In this document: piece after piece, positions 1 to 7,854 of the stretch | Numbering within the stretch: the stretch's first letter is position 1 | Layout of the letters: each line of letters starts with the position of its first letter | Assembly: GCF_016902345.1 (NCBI RefSeq) | Contig: NZ_JACJLR010000008.1 | Span: 33,833 to 97,832, forward strand | DNA length: 64,000 nt | Source of the DNA: Mediterraneibacter glycyrrhizinilyticus | Lineage (GTDB): Bacteria; Bacillota; Clostridia; Lachnospirales; Lachnospiraceae | Direction of reading: 5' to 3' | Notes under the pieces: model-generated | Told to the model about the DNA's origin: nothing | The model's database searches: none | Seen by the model: only the letters and a program-made list of their open reading frames with translations | Position numbers and translations under genes: made by a program

Positions 1-25
1 AGTCTCTGAAAATGAAAAATGTGCA

Positions 26-86
26 AAGGGGCCTGTTCCCTCTGCGAAAGGGTTTGATACCTTTGCAGATGGGACAGGCCCCTTCT
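26..86. terminator. Strong bidirectional hairpin terminator
   Basis: A long inverted repeat pairs AAGGGGCCTGTTCCC with GGGACAGGCCCCTT, with inner pairing of TCTGC and GCAGA, and a short T-containing tail follows. It separates the gene left of the window from the PadR gene. Confidence 0.8.
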
Positions 87-106
87 TATGACCTTTTATT
101 TTTGTA

Positions 107-136
107 TTGACAATAGTGTGTGACGTACAGTATAGT
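107..136 (+). promoter_or_regulatory. Sigma-A promoter of the PadR/HAAS pair
   Basis: TTGACA at 107-112 and TATAGT at 131-136 are 18 bases apart. The placement is right for the PadR gene starting about 20 bases downstream. PadR proteins usually repress their own promoter, so this stretch is also the likely operator. Confidence 0.6.
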
Positions 137-156
137 GAGAGCAGGAGGTGAAAGCG

Positions 157-501
157 TTGGGTGAGGAGAAGGATCTGCGCAGCAGTCTGCTGATGGAACT
201 GAGAAGAGGGACGCTGGTGCTGAGCGTGCTCAGCCAGATGGAGGAACCGAAATACGGGTACTCCCTTGTCCAGAGCCTGGAAGAGAAAGGGATAGACATT
301 GATCCCAATACACTGTATCCGCTGCTGAGGCGGCTTGAAAAGCAGGGGCTCCTGAAAAGCCAGTGGGAGACGGGGGGGGCCAAGCCGAGAAAATACTATC
401 ACAGAACGGATTACGGGACACAGATTTATGAAGAACTTAAGGTTCAGTGGGAAGAACTTTCGGAAAGTATGGGAAAACTGTTGAAGGAGGGAAAAACATG
501 A
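157..501 (+). CDS. PadR family transcriptional regulator
   Basis: Winged-helix repressor of the PadR family. The core contains the family phrases GTLVLSVLSQ, YGYSLVQSL, DPNTLYPLLRRLEKQGLL and the wing RKYYHRTDYG, and the length of about 114 residues is typical of the short PadR-s2 class. A GTG at 148 lies inside the ribosome site AGGAGGTG (143-150), so the TTG at 157 (first residues MGEEKDLRSS), seven bases after the site, is preferred. The gene overlaps the next start by ATGA. PadR/HAAS-membrane-protein pairs usually sense envelope-active compounds, but the inducer is unknown here. A run of eight G at 372-379 encodes part of the wing. Confidence 0.88.
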   Translation: MGEEKDLRSSLLMELRRGTLVLSVLSQMEEPKYGYSLVQSLEEKGIDIDPNTLYPLLRRLEKQGLLKSQWETGGAKPRKYYHRTDYGTQIYEELKVQWEELSESMGKLLKEGKT

Positions 502-1592
502 GCGGGAAGGAACAGGAATTGATCGATCGTTATATTTATCAGGTGGTGCGCCGCCTTCCGAGAGACCAGAGAGGGGAGGTGAGCCTGGAACTGCAGGAAC
601 TGATCGGCGATATGCTGGAAGCAGGCGGCTCTGCGGAAGACGTGCTGTCAAAGCTTGGAGATCCGGCGAAATTTGCAGAAAAGTATCAGGACAGGAGCCA
701 TTGTCTGATCGGGCCGGAATATTATGACAATTATGTCTGGCTTCTCCGGATCGTACTGACCTGTGTGACCGCTACGGTTTTTGTCGTATCAGTGATCCAG
801 GGAATCCGGGACGGGATCGTGCTGGCGGATGGAGAGACGGCCGGGGCTGCCATAATGGCAGCAGGTACTGGCATTGCCAATGGATTCACCGGGATTTTCA
901 TTGCCGGGCTGTCTGCCTTCGGCGGAGTCACACTTGCCTTTGCGGTCATGGAGCGGAGGAAGATCCGGTTTGAGATGAAGAAGGAGAAAAACTGGACGGT
1001 CAGCGATCTTGGAGACAATTTCACGGGGAAACAGAAGGTCTGGACGCCCGGGAACCTGTCTCCGATTCCACATAAGAAAGCGATGATCAGCAGAGGAGAC
1101 AGTATCGTGGGAATCGTGTTTATCATGATCTTCGGAGTCCTGCTCATCTTTGCTCCGCAGTTTTTCGGCGCTGTGTTCCCGGACGGGGAAGTGGTCAGGA
1201 CGATCCCGGTATTCAATCTGGACCAGTGGGATATCATCCTTCCGCTTTTCATCCTGAGCCTTGCGATCGGCCTGGCGGATGAAGTGCTCCACCTTGTGGT
1301 GGGCCATTACTGCCGTCTGGTGATGATCAGCAGTATTGTCACCGGGGGGCTCCAGATGATCTTATTGTTCCTTCTTTTGAAGGCGTTTCCCCTCTGGAAC
1401 CCGGGCTTTGCCACAGAACTGGAACTGTATCTGGGAGGTCAGGATGGGACGGGGCTGAATGAGATCGTTATGAGATGGAACGGAGATTTTGTGTCCAACT
1501 GCTTCCTGGCATTCGGACTGATGATCACACTCCTGGAGGTGGGATCCACAGTATACCGCACCCTTCGTTACGGAATCGAGGATCCGGCATAA
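498..1592 (+). CDS. HAAS-domain membrane protein, PadR partner
   Basis: The N-terminal 65 residues form a soluble HAAS-type domain (DQRGEVSLELQELIGDML, then VLSKLGDPAKFAEKY), as found in proteins encoded next to PadR regulators. The rest carries several hydrophobic segments (about residues 75-95, 110-150, 205-230, 250-285 and 325-350), so this is a polytopic membrane protein of about 364 residues. The start at 498 has AAGGAGG at 484-490 and overlaps the PadR stop, so the two are translationally coupled. No catalytic motif was seen. The role is inferred to be membrane stress sensing or modulation together with the PadR protein. Confidence 0.75.
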   Translation: MSGKEQELIDRYIYQVVRRLPRDQRGEVSLELQELIGDMLEAGGSAEDVLSKLGDPAKFAEKYQDRSHCLIGPEYYDNYVWLLRIVLTCVTATVFVVSVIQGIRDGIVLADGETAGAAIMAAGTGIANGFTGIFIAGLSAFGGVTLAFAVMERRKIRFEMKKEKNWTVSDLGDNFTGKQKVWTPGNLSPIPHKKAMISRGDSIVGIVFIMIFGVLLIFAPQFFGAVFPDGEVVRTIPVFNLDQWDIILPLFILSLAIGLADEVLHLVVGHYCRLVMISSIVTGGLQMILLFLLLKAFPLWNPGFATELELYLGGQDGTGLNEIVMRWNGDFVSNCFLAFGLMITLLEVGSTVYRTLRYGIEDPA

Positions 1593-1722
1593 GAAATAAA
1601 AAGTAAAGATGAGGTGTGGGGATTCTTACAATTCAGTAAGGTTGGGCCGGGAAGCGGGGCGTTGTGGTACAATACCCATGTGACGAAACAACGGCTGACA
1701 TGGCGGATACGGAGGGATCATT

Positions 1723-3297
1723 ATGAGCAGACTGCTTTTGCTGGAGGACGATGTGAGCCTGATCGACGGGCTGAGATATTCCCTGGAGAAGAACGGATTT
1801 GAGCTGGAGGTGGCGCGCACCGTGAGAGAGGCGCGCGCCTGTCTGAAGGAAGGGCGCTCCTTTGATCTTCTCCTTCTGGATGTGACACTTCCGGACGGAA
1901 CGGGATTTATGATCTGCGAGGAAGTGCGTTCCGCCGGAGATACCACGCCTATCATCTTTCTGACCGCCTCGGATGAGGAGACCAGTATCATCCGGGGGCT
2001 GGACAGCGGCGGCGACGACTATATCACGAAACCATTCCGGCTGGGAGAACTCTGTTCCCGCATCCGGGCGCTGCATGACCGGGAGAACCGAAGGTATTTC
2101 GGATTTGCTGCGGTATTCTGTCTGTTGCTCATGATCTTCTGCCTGTGGTCAGGATGGATGCAGGGAGTCCGCGTGAGAGACAGCCTGTTTCAATGGGAGC
2201 GGGCTGCCGCATCTTCCCTGCTGGAGCAGGGGATCGACCGGGGAACAGTCGCGCAGGCTTTCGCCAGTGAGACGGTCACAGAGGAGGGAGAGAGTCTGCT
2301 CCGGACGATCGGGCATACGGAGGAAAATGTCCCGGTCCTTTTTTCTGTGTCTGATGAGGCTGTGCGGTCGGCTGTGCCAGTGTTCCTGATGGCTGGGGCG
2401 GCTTTTTCTCTGCTACTTCTGTCCGGCACAGCCTTTTATATGAAGAGACGTGAGGAGCAGATCGAACGCGCCGGAACGGTGGTAGAGCGGTATGCGGCGG
2501 GAGACTTCAGCAGCCGGCTGACCCGGGGCGGTACAGGGGCATTTCAGCGGCTGCTGGGAAAGACAGACCAGCTCGCCACTGCGCTGCAGGCGAAGAGTGA
2601 GAACGAGTCCAGGTCAAAAGAGTTTCTGAAAGACACGGTGACGGACATCTCCCATCAGTTGAAGACTCCGCTGGCGGCGCTGAACATTTACGTCGAGATC
2701 ATCTCCGCAGAGCCGGAGAATCCGGAGACGGTGAAAGAGTTTGCGGAGAAGGCAGCGGTCTCCCTTGGGCGGATGGAGCGGCTGATCTATCTCCTGCTTA
2801 AGATGATGCGGCTGGATGCAGGAAGCGTGACGTTTGAAAATCACCGGATCAGGGTCAGAGAACTGGCGGAGATGGCGTCAGAGGATCTGATCACAAGGGC
2901 AGAAAAGGAGGGAAAACAGCTTCTGTTCGAAGGGGAGGAGGACGCCCAGGTCGGCTGTGATCCCGACTGGACAGCGGAGGCGCTTGGGAATCTGATCAAG
3001 AACGGACTGGACCACACGAAGGAGGGAGGAACCGTCCGGGTGTCATGGGCGGCCTCCCCTGCTATGATTCGTATCTGCGTGGAAGACGATGGGAGCGGGA
3101 TCCTGCCGGAAGAGATCCACCATATCTTCAAACGGTTCTACCGGAGCAGCAGTTCCCTGGATATCCAGGGGATTGGTCTGGGGCTTCCTCTGGCGAAGTC
3201 CATTGTGGAAGGACAGGGCGGCATTCTCTCGGTGCAGAGCCGTCTGGGAGAAGGAACAATATTTACCATGGCTTTTCCTCATATGACAGAACTGTAA
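1723..3297 (+). CDS. Fused response-regulator receiver and sensor histidine kinase
   Basis: Residues 1-117 are an OmpR-type receiver (acidic pair ED 8-9, phosphoacceptor Asp53 in LLDVTLPDG, Lys103 in ITKPF). At about residue 118 the chain changes, without any winged-helix output domain, into what looks like the start of a sensor kinase (ENRRYFGFAAVF). Two membrane segments follow (about 125-145 and 218-239), then HAMP-like sequence, HisKA with His311 (DISHQLKTPLA), N-box (NLIKNGLDH, 422-430), DDGSGI and GIGLGL. The sensor loop is short. The order regulator-kinase-ATPase-permease downstream matches Bce/Lcr-type peptide-resistance loci. The likeliest origin is one deletion that removed the regulator's DNA-binding half and the gene boundary, so no DNA-binding output remains here. 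A genuine hybrid protein is less likely. Confidence 0.8.
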   Translation: MSRLLLLEDDVSLIDGLRYSLEKNGFELEVARTVREARACLKEGRSFDLLLLDVTLPDGTGFMICEEVRSAGDTTPIIFLTASDEETSIIRGLDSGGDDYITKPFRLGELCSRIRALHDRENRRYFGFAAVFCLLLMIFCLWSGWMQGVRVRDSLFQWERAAASSLLEQGIDRGTVAQAFASETVTEEGESLLRTIGHTEENVPVLFSVSDEAVRSAVPVFLMAGAAFSLLLLSGTAFYMKRREEQIERAGTVVERYAAGDFSSRLTRGGTGAFQRLLGKTDQLATALQAKSENESRSKEFLKDTVTDISHQLKTPLAALNIYVEIISAEPENPETVKEFAEKAAVSLGRMERLIYLLLKMMRLDAGSVTFENHRIRVRELAEMASEDLITRAEKEGKQLLFEGEEDAQVGCDPDWTAEALGNLIKNGLDHTKEGGTVRVSWAASPAMIRICVEDDGSGILPEEIHHIFKRFYRSSSSLDIQGIGLGLPLAKSIVEGQGGILSVQSRLGEGTIFTMAFPHMTEL

Positions 3298-3347
3298 GGA
3301 AGAAGAGCCGCTTCTTTCACCTGACTGTAAGGATGGACCGCTATACT
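3291..3347 (+). promoter_or_regulatory. Direct repeats and -10 before the ABC ATPase gene
   Basis: ACTGTAAGGA occurs at 3291-3300 (covering the kinase stop) and again at 3324-3333, 33 bases or three helical turns apart. A TATACT -10 lies at 3342-3347. Similar TGTAAG repeats precede the related ATPase gene at 15598. This is a possible OmpR-family operator. Confidence 0.35.
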
Positions 3348-3372
3348 GTTCCGTGTAAAGGAGGCAGAGAAC

Positions 3373-4056
3373 ATGGAAATCTTAAAAGTAGAACATCTCA
3401 GCAAGACATATGGAACAGGAGAGGCAAAGGTGGAGGCATTGAAAGACGCCTGTTTTTCTCTTCAGAAGGGAGAGTTCGCTGCAGTGGTCGGGGAGTCGGG
3501 ATCTGGAAAGAGTACGCTCTTAAACTGTGTGGGCGGGCTGGATACGCCTACAGCAGGGAAGGTCCTGCTGGACGGGCAGGATCTGTTCGCCATGAAGGAA
3601 AATAAGCGTACCGTGTTCCGGAGGCAGAACATCGGATTTATCTTCCAGTCTTTTCAGCTCATCCCCGAGCTGAACGTGGAACAGAATATCATTTTCCCCA
3701 TTCTTCTGGATTATCAGAAGCCGGATAAGAAACGGGTGGATGAGATCCTGGAGGTGCTGGGGCTCTCCGACCGGCGTCATCATCTGCCGGGACAGCTCTC
3801 CGGCGGACAGCAGCAGAGGGTGGCCATCGGCAGGGCTCTGATCATGCGCCCCATGCTGGTGCTGGCGGATGAACCCACGGGAAACCTGGACTCAAAGAAC
3901 AGCCAGGACGTGATGGACCTGCTCATGAAGGCGTCCAGATATTACCAGCAGACGATCCTGATGATCACCCATAACGAGAATCTGACCGCCAACGTGGACC
4001 GGGTGCTGAAGGTGCGGGACGGAGAACTTTCTGATCTGGGAGGTGTCCGCGCATGA
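3373..4056 (+). CDS. ABC transporter ATP-binding protein, BceA/MacB type
   Basis: Complete 227-residue nucleotide-binding subunit. Walker A is GESGSGKST at residues 40-48, the signature is [14 protein letters not shown], Walker B is [13 protein letters not shown] and the H-loop is THNE. It resembles BceA/LolD-type ATPases that pair with large FtsX-like permeases in peptide-antibiotic export or target protection. A ribosome site AAAGGAGG precedes the ATG. The stop overlaps the permease start by ATGA, but that permease is only a 68-residue stump, so the ATPase has lost its local partner and could act only with another permease such as the one at 16266. Confidence 0.9.
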   Translation: MEILKVEHLSKTYGTGEAKVEALKDACFSLQKGEFAAVVGESGSGKSTLLNCVGGLDTPTAGKVLLDGQDLFAMKENKRTVFRRQNIGFIFQSFQLIPELNVEQNIIFPILLDYQKPDKKRVDEILEVLGLSDRRHHLPGQLSGGQQQRVAIGRALIMRPMLVLADEPTGNLDSKNSQDVMDLLMKASRYYQQTILMITHNENLTANVDRVLKVRDGELSDLGGVRA

Positions 4057-4259
4057 AAGAGATGAAAAAATATCTTGATCTGATCCCCATCTCTGCGAGG
4101 CAGAGGAAACGGCAGAGCCGGATGACGAGGCTCTGTATCATCCTTGCGGTGTTTCTTGTGGCGTCCATATTCAGTATGGCGGACATGGAGATCCAGGCGC
4201 AGATCTATAGAACGGTCCAGGACTACGGCTCATGGCACGCTGTGTTGGCACCGTGGTAG
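4053..4259 (+). pseudogene. Truncated FtsX-like ABC permease (N-terminal stump)
   Basis: The first about 60 residues read like the start of a BceB/FtsX permease (YLDLIPISARQRKRQSRMTR, a membrane segment LCIILAVFLVASIFSM, then MEIQAQI). These proteins are normally several hundred residues long. The frame ends after DYGSWHAVLAPW at a TAG, where sequence of the inserted arsenic element begins (about 4240). The rest of the permease is absent from the window. Confidence 0.8.
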
Positions 4260-4543
4260 AAACTTGCTCTGTAACTGCCGCAGACTGCCCCTATCGGGTT
4301 TTTCCGTACATAGAACGGACAGGACAGGGATTGCGGCCCGCTGTGGGCGGTCTTTTTTCCTTTCGCCAAAGATACTTTTGAAAGGCTGTTAGCTACCCGC
4401 TGGACGAGGATTTTTCAAAATTTCTCTTTGCCCTTTACTACGGACAAAAATCAAAAATGCCAAACGCTGGGGAAGAAAAATTTCCCCCTCACTTACTACT
4501 ACAATCTGAACAGGGCAAAATGGCCGGAAACGGAGGCAGGCAA

Positions 4544-4583
4544 CAAAAAAAGCAGCAAATCTTTTTCAAGACTTACTGCTTTC
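4544..4583 (-). terminator. Terminator after the HTH gene of the element
   Basis: On the minus strand AAAGCAG and CTGCTTT arms (with inner TCTT/AAGA) are followed by a run of seven T. It lies about 35 bases beyond the stop of the HTH gene at 4617 and is a good intrinsic terminator. Confidence 0.75.
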
Positions 4584-4616
4584 GCTGGTCGCCGGTGGGC
4601 GGCAGGTATTCAGTTT

Positions 4617-4829
4617 TTATGGCTCGTCCGGCGGATAGTCAAACCGGAACTTGAATTGACAGTCAATTAGTCGCTGTTTCACATAGTCCTCCACCTCGGC
4701 ATTGACCTGTCCGTTCACTTTGGAGAAATAGCGGATATATCCAGCGTAGTGGCGCAGGACGGCGTTCACGGCTTCCGGGTCGCCCTCACGGGCTTTGACG
4801 ATTGTTTCATAAGGGAGCAACTTACTCAT
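4617..4829 (-). CDS. Conjugative-transposon helix-turn-helix protein (Orf8-like)
   Basis: A 70-residue protein starting MSKLLPYETIVKAREGDPEA. The pattern of ALRHY-like and YIRYFS-like helices followed by an acidic 'AEVEDYVKQRLID' helix matches the small HTH proteins placed beside the sigma-like gene in Tn916/Tn1549-type elements. GGAGGTG lies eight bases before the ATG at 4829, and the start overlaps the end of the sigma-like gene by eight bases, so both would be co-translated. In intact elements such proteins are thought to tune transfer or excision gene expression. Here it is a leftover next to arsenic genes. Confidence 0.75.
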   Translation of the reverse strand: MSKLLPYETIVKAREGDPEAVNAVLRHYAGYIRYFSKVNGQVNAEVEDYVKQRLIDCQFKFRFDYPPDEP

Positions 4830-5199
4830 ACCGGCACACCTCCATTTCCTCGCGCAGCCGCCGCAAGGCAAGCTGGATATGCCGCCCTGCTGTGCTGCGT
4901 GAGCGTCCGATCTGTACGCCGATCACTCGCTGCGGCTGGCGCAGGAAGTAGTAGCGCAAAATCACTTCCTGTGTCTGCTTTGGCTGGGCGGAGAGCGCGG
5001 CAGCAAGAGCGGTGTTACAAAGCAGGACGGTCTGGCCGCAGACGGTAAAGGGGTATTCCTCGTCCGGCTCCGGCCCGGCAAACTGGACAAACTTCTCGTC
5101 CATCAGATAGTCAAGGGAAATTTGCCGCTCCCATTTCCGGCGAAGCTGCAAAATCTTATCGCGGGCAGCATAGCGGATTACTGCCTTACAAAAGGCGTT
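4822..5199 (-). pseudogene. Sigma-70 region-4-like protein of Tn916-type element, 5' end lost
   Basis: The readable frame contains AFCKAVIRYAARDKILQLRR, then a region-4 helix-turn-helix (QEVILRYYFLRQPQRVIG, RSRSTAGRHIQLALRRLREE) typical of the sigma-like Orf7 family of conjugative transposons. Reading upstream, the frame runs directly into the last codons of arsC and meets a stop at 5230-5232, with no ATG and no ribosome site. Only a TTG at 5151 could serve as start. The amino end therefore seems to have been removed when the arsenic genes joined this sequence. Confidence 0.7.
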
Positions 5200-5200
5200 G

Positions 5201-5611
5201 CTATTTGAAATTAGTCTGAATAAATTTCTTTAATGCTGTTATTTTTTGCTCAATCGCTGATATGGTTTTCCGATACTCTCCCTCGTCTTTTCCTGTGGGA
5301 TCTTCCAGCCCCCAATCTTCCCGATATTTGCAAGGTAGATAAGGACAGTTTACATTACACCCCATTGTTACAACAATATCAACAGGAGGAAGTGCGCTCA
5401 ACAGTTTACTGTATTGCGTTTTTTCCATGTCAATGTTATAGAGTTGTTTCATCAACCGAACCGCTTCCTGATTGATTTGCGGTACAGTTTCTGTACCGGC
5501 AGAGTAACTTTCAAAAATATTAGCGGCCAGATATTTCCCAAGTGCTTCTGCAATTTGACTGCGACAGGAATTGTGAACACAGATAAATGCTACTTTTGGC
5601 TTTTCTTTCAT
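5201..5611 (-). CDS. arsC: Arsenate reductase, thioredoxin-coupled type
   Basis: 136-residue protein of the low-molecular-weight phosphatase fold. The active P-loop CVHNSCR (Cys11 to Arg17, C-x5-R) binds arsenate. Two further cysteines in TMGCNVNCPYLPC (about residues 84-93) are the relay that carries the disulfide to thioredoxin, and DPTGK near residue 104 supplies the catalytic Asp loop. It reduces arsenate to arsenite in the cytosol. It starts four bases after the small thioredoxin gene, which could be its electron donor, and belongs to the arsP-trx-arsC operon. The length is normal, so it is probably functional. Confidence 0.93.
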   Translation of the reverse strand: MKEKPKVAFICVHNSCRSQIAEALGKYLAANIFESYSAGTETVPQINQEAVRLMKQLYNIDMEKTQYSKLLSALPPVDIVVTMGCNVNCPYLPCKYREDWGLEDPTGKDEGEYRKTISAIEQKITALKKFIQTNFK

Positions 5612-5614
5612 ACT

Positions 5615-5956
5615 TTACCCTCTGACTTTTTGGATGAGGGCTTTTGCCTCGTCCTTTTTCAAAACCTTACCATAGGATACAACCTTGCCATCCACAACAA
5701 GGGCAGGGGTAGTCATCACGCCGTATGCAGCAATTTGGGCGAAATCCGTTACATGGTCTATGGTTGTATCCATGTTCAGTTCTTCCAGTGCTGCTTTCGC
5801 AGCATCTTCCAGTGCGTGGCACTTGGCACAGCCAGACCCCAGCACTTTCATGCCGGCAGCCGTTTTGACTGTCTCTGCCTGCTCCATCTTTTCGGGTGTG
5901 CAGCTACTTCCGCAGCAGCAATTTTTTTCCGCTTTCTTTTTGTTAAACAATCCCAT
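5615..5956 (-). CDS. Small thioredoxin-like redox protein with cysteine-rich N-terminus
   Basis: 113 residues. The core GSGCAKCHALE (Cys43-x-x-Cys46) followed by TTPALVVDGKVV with its cis-proline is the small disulfide-redox family (TIGR00412-like). The first 20 residues carry an extra cluster NCCCGSSC (Cys13, 14, 15, 19), likely a soft-metal or arsenite-binding tail. No signal peptide is seen, so it is cytosolic. It sits between arsP and arsC with 3-16 base gaps and may donate electrons to ArsC or hand arsenite to ArsP. The second role is inference. Confidence 0.85.
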   Translation of the reverse strand: MGLFNKKKAEKNCCCGSSCTPEKMEQAETVKTAAGMKVLGSGCAKCHALEDAAKAALEELNMDTTIDHVTDFAQIAAYGVMTTPALVVDGKVVSYGKVLKKDEAKALIQKVRG

Positions 5957-5972
5957 AGTTCAATACCTCCTA

Positions 5973-6974
5973 TTAAATCAAAATGATCTGAAACGCATTA
6001 AATAAATAGCCCACTAAAATAATTCCAACCGCACAAATTCCGATGAACAGCGACAGCAGTTTGGGTTTTACAGCCTTGCGAAGCATAATCAGGGAAGGCA
6101 GCGACAGGGTTGTAACCGCCATCATAAGGGACAGAACCGTACCCAGCTGAGCGCCCTTGGAAAGAAGTGCTTCCGCAACGGGAATTGTGCCAAAAATATC
6201 TGCATACATGGGGATGCCTACAATCGTGGCAATGATTACGCCAAAGGGATTGTTGCTTCCCAGAACCGTAACAATCCAGCTTTCCGGTATCCAGTTGTGT
6301 ATCAACGCACCGATACCGACACCAATCAGAATATAGGGAAACACTTTTTTGAAGGTGCTAAGCATTTGTTCTTTTGCATAAATAAGCCGCTCCCGTTTCG
6401 TCAAATCAGGAGATTCAATATCTACCTTTCCCGCAGACAGCACAAAACTTTCCACATACTTTTCCATGCGTAATTTTTCGATGATTGTACCTCCGACAAC
6501 GGCGATAACAAGCCCTAAAATCACATAGACAACGGCAACTTTTGCGCCAAAAATACTAATCAGCAGGACGAGACTTCCCAAATCTACCATAGGAGATGAA
6601 ATCAGGAACGAAAATGTTACACCCAAAGGCAATCCTGCACTTGTAAAACCGATAAACAGTGGTATAGATGAACAGGAACAAAATGGTGTCACGGTTCCCA
6701 GCAAGGCAGACACAATGTTCGCCCAGATTCCATGGAAGCGTCCTAAAATACGCTTGCTACGCTCCGGCGGGAAGTAACTTTGGATATAAGAAATTATAAA
6801 AATCAGTACGCAGAGCAGCACTGTGATCTTCAAAACATCGTAAATAAAAAATTGCATGCTGCCACCAATACGTCCATTCACGTCCAAACCAAGTACAGAC
6901 AAACCTCTCCCGATTAGTCCGTTTAGCCATTTCATGCCAAGCACTTGGTCTTGAATAAAGTCCCAGACTCCCAT
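5973..6974 (-). CDS. arsP: ArsP-family arsenical efflux permease
   Basis: 333-residue membrane protein of the DUF318/COG0701 permease family. It has about eight hydrophobic helices arranged in two blocks separated by a charged loop (about residues 165-215). The conserved GTVTPFCSCSS motif (Cys99, Cys101) is the family's thiol site, associated in ArsP with export of trivalent organoarsenicals, and PMYADIFG repeats the motif in the second half. It is the first gene of arsP-trx-arsC, just after an ArsR-type dyad (7004-7023). Substrate choice between arsenite and methylarsenite cannot be read from sequence. Confidence 0.85.
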   Translation of the reverse strand: MGVWDFIQDQVLGMKWLNGLIGRGLSVLGLDVNGRIGGSMQFFIYDVLKITVLLCVLIFIISYIQSYFPPERSKRILGRFHGIWANIVSALLGTVTPFCSCSSIPLFIGFTSAGLPLGVTFSFLISSPMVDLGSLVLLISIFGAKVAVVYVILGLVIAVVGGTIIEKLRMEKYVESFVLSAGKVDIESPDLTKRERLIYAKEQMLSTFKKVFPYILIGVGIGALIHNWIPESWIVTVLGSNNPFGVIIATIVGIPMYADIFGTIPVAEALLSKGAQLGTVLSLMMAVTTLSLPSLIMLRKAVKPKLLSLFIGICAVGIILVGYLFNAFQIILI

Positions 6975-7003
6975 GCAAAAACCTCACTTTCATTTATAAC
7001 AAT

Positions 7004-7023
7004 ATATCAAAATTATTTGATAT
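7004..7023. promoter_or_regulatory. ArsR operator upstream of arsP
   Basis: Near-perfect palindrome ATATCAAA-ATTA-TTTGATAT immediately before arsP. The same dyad recurs before arsR at 7396-7415, which makes it the likely ArsR binding site. Confidence 0.75.
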
Positions 7024-7035
7024 GATGTGGCTTAG

Positions 7036-7071
7036 AAAACGCCATCCTTTTCCTTGTAGATGGCGTTTTTT
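7036..7071 (-). terminator. Terminator between arsR and arsP
   Basis: AAAACGCCATC and GATGGCGTTTT arms with T-runs on both strands. It lies exactly at the arsR stop, so arsR is probably transcribed as a single gene and arsP has its own promoter. Confidence 0.8.
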
Positions 7072-7384
7072 ATCCGCACTTTGGACAAGTGCGTTTTTCC
7101 TCTGCGTCCGGGGTTGTCAACTTTTTCAACAGCTCCACCGCGTACTCCCTGCCGGAAGTGCTCAGGCGGTAGTGTGTCCATTTCCCCTCCTGACGGCTGA
7201 CAACAATTCCAGAGTCACAGAGGATTTTCATGTGGTATGAAAGACCAGATTGCGTTAAATCTAATGGTTCTTGTAAGACGCAAGCGCACTTTTCACCGCT
7301 TCTTAGCTGTTCCAAGATTGAAAGACGCTTGGGGTCGCAGAGAGCCTTAAACACCTTCGCTTGCTCCTGATACTCTGTCCTCAT
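7070..7384 (-). CDS. arsR: ArsR-family arsenite-responsive repressor
   Basis: 104-residue winged-helix repressor. LTQSGLSYHMKILCDSGIV is the recognition helix region and REGKWTHYRLS-type sequence the wing. The sensor Cys33-x-Cys35 (EKCACVLQE) lies at the start of the helix before the recognition helix, where ArsR proteins bind As(III). A second pair, Cys100/Cys103 (TCPKCG), ends the chain and could be an extra thiol site. Dyads at both its own promoter and that of arsP fit autoregulation and control of the resistance operon. It acts in the cytosol as a dimer. Confidence 0.92.
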   Translation of the reverse strand: MRTEYQEQAKVFKALCDPKRLSILEQLRSGEKCACVLQEPLDLTQSGLSYHMKILCDSGIVVSRQEGKWTHYRLSTSGREYAVELLKKLTTPDAEEKRTCPKCG

Positions 7385-7395
7385 GTACTCACCTC

Positions 7396-7415
7396 ATATC
7401 AAATTATTTTGATAC
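7396..7415. promoter_or_regulatory. ArsR operator upstream of arsR
   Basis: ATATCAAA-TTAT-TTTGATAC, the second copy of the dyad found before arsP. It lies just upstream of the arsR start, consistent with autorepression. Confidence 0.75.
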
Positions 7416-7527
7416 GACTTAGTATATGCCGCATTACGCAATCTGTCAATACCATTCTGCAAATTTTCACGGAATAGGAGACTGATGTCTATCAAGTTTT
7501 CTTGTGTTACTTTACGGCACATGAGCA

Positions 7528-7854
7528 TTTTCCCTGGGAATGAAACAGAGGCTTGGGATCGCCGCCGCGCTGATCGCCAATCCCTCTTTCCTCATACTCG
7601 ACGAGCCTGCCAACGGACTGGACCCTTTCGGCATACAGGAACTCCGGGAACTGATCAGAAGCTTCCCGGAAAAAGGGATCACAGTGCTGGTATCCAGCCA
7701 TATCCTGAGTGAAGTAGAGCAGACGGCGGACCACATCGGGATCCTCTCCGGAGGAAGGCTGGGCTATCAGGGCGGGATGCCGCCCCAGGGGCATCTGGAA
7801 GAGATGTTCATGAAGATCGTGGCAAAGAACAGGAGAGGAGGGGAAATGTCATGA
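7528..7854 (+). pseudogene. C-terminal fragment of lantibiotic-immunity ABC ATPase
   Basis: The frame opens at the signature motif (FSLGMKQRLGIAAAL) and runs through Walker B (FLILDEPANGLDPFG) and the H-loop region (VLVSSHILSEVEQ) to a normal end, so it is the last third of a BcrA/LanF-like ATPase. Walker A and the Q-loop are gone. An in-frame TGA stands at 7522-7524, right at the edge of the arsenic element. It cannot bind nucleotide alone. Its stop overlaps the next permease start, preserving the original operon order ATPase-MutE-MutG. Confidence 0.85.

Larger units (their letters stand above)
4240..7527. mobile_element. Tn916/Tn1549-like remnant carrying an arsenic operon
   Basis: Between a broken permease (left) and a headless ABC ATPase (right) lies a block coded entirely on the minus strand. 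It holds arsR, arsP, a thioredoxin and arsC, followed by a headless sigma-like gene and a small helix-turn-helix gene of the kind found near the end of Tn916-family conjugative elements. No integrase, excisionase or transfer genes remain. A short imperfect direct repeat (TACGGC-N-CATG) lies at 4224-4234 and 7513-7523, near the two edges. The left 4260-4616 stretch has no gene, only the hairpin at 4544-4583. The exact ends are uncertain. Confidence 0.6.

Noticed and set aside
4260..4616. Possible gene or att site in the left end of the ars element
   Set aside because: Only short low-quality frames and one hairpin are present. No integrase core site could be recognised.
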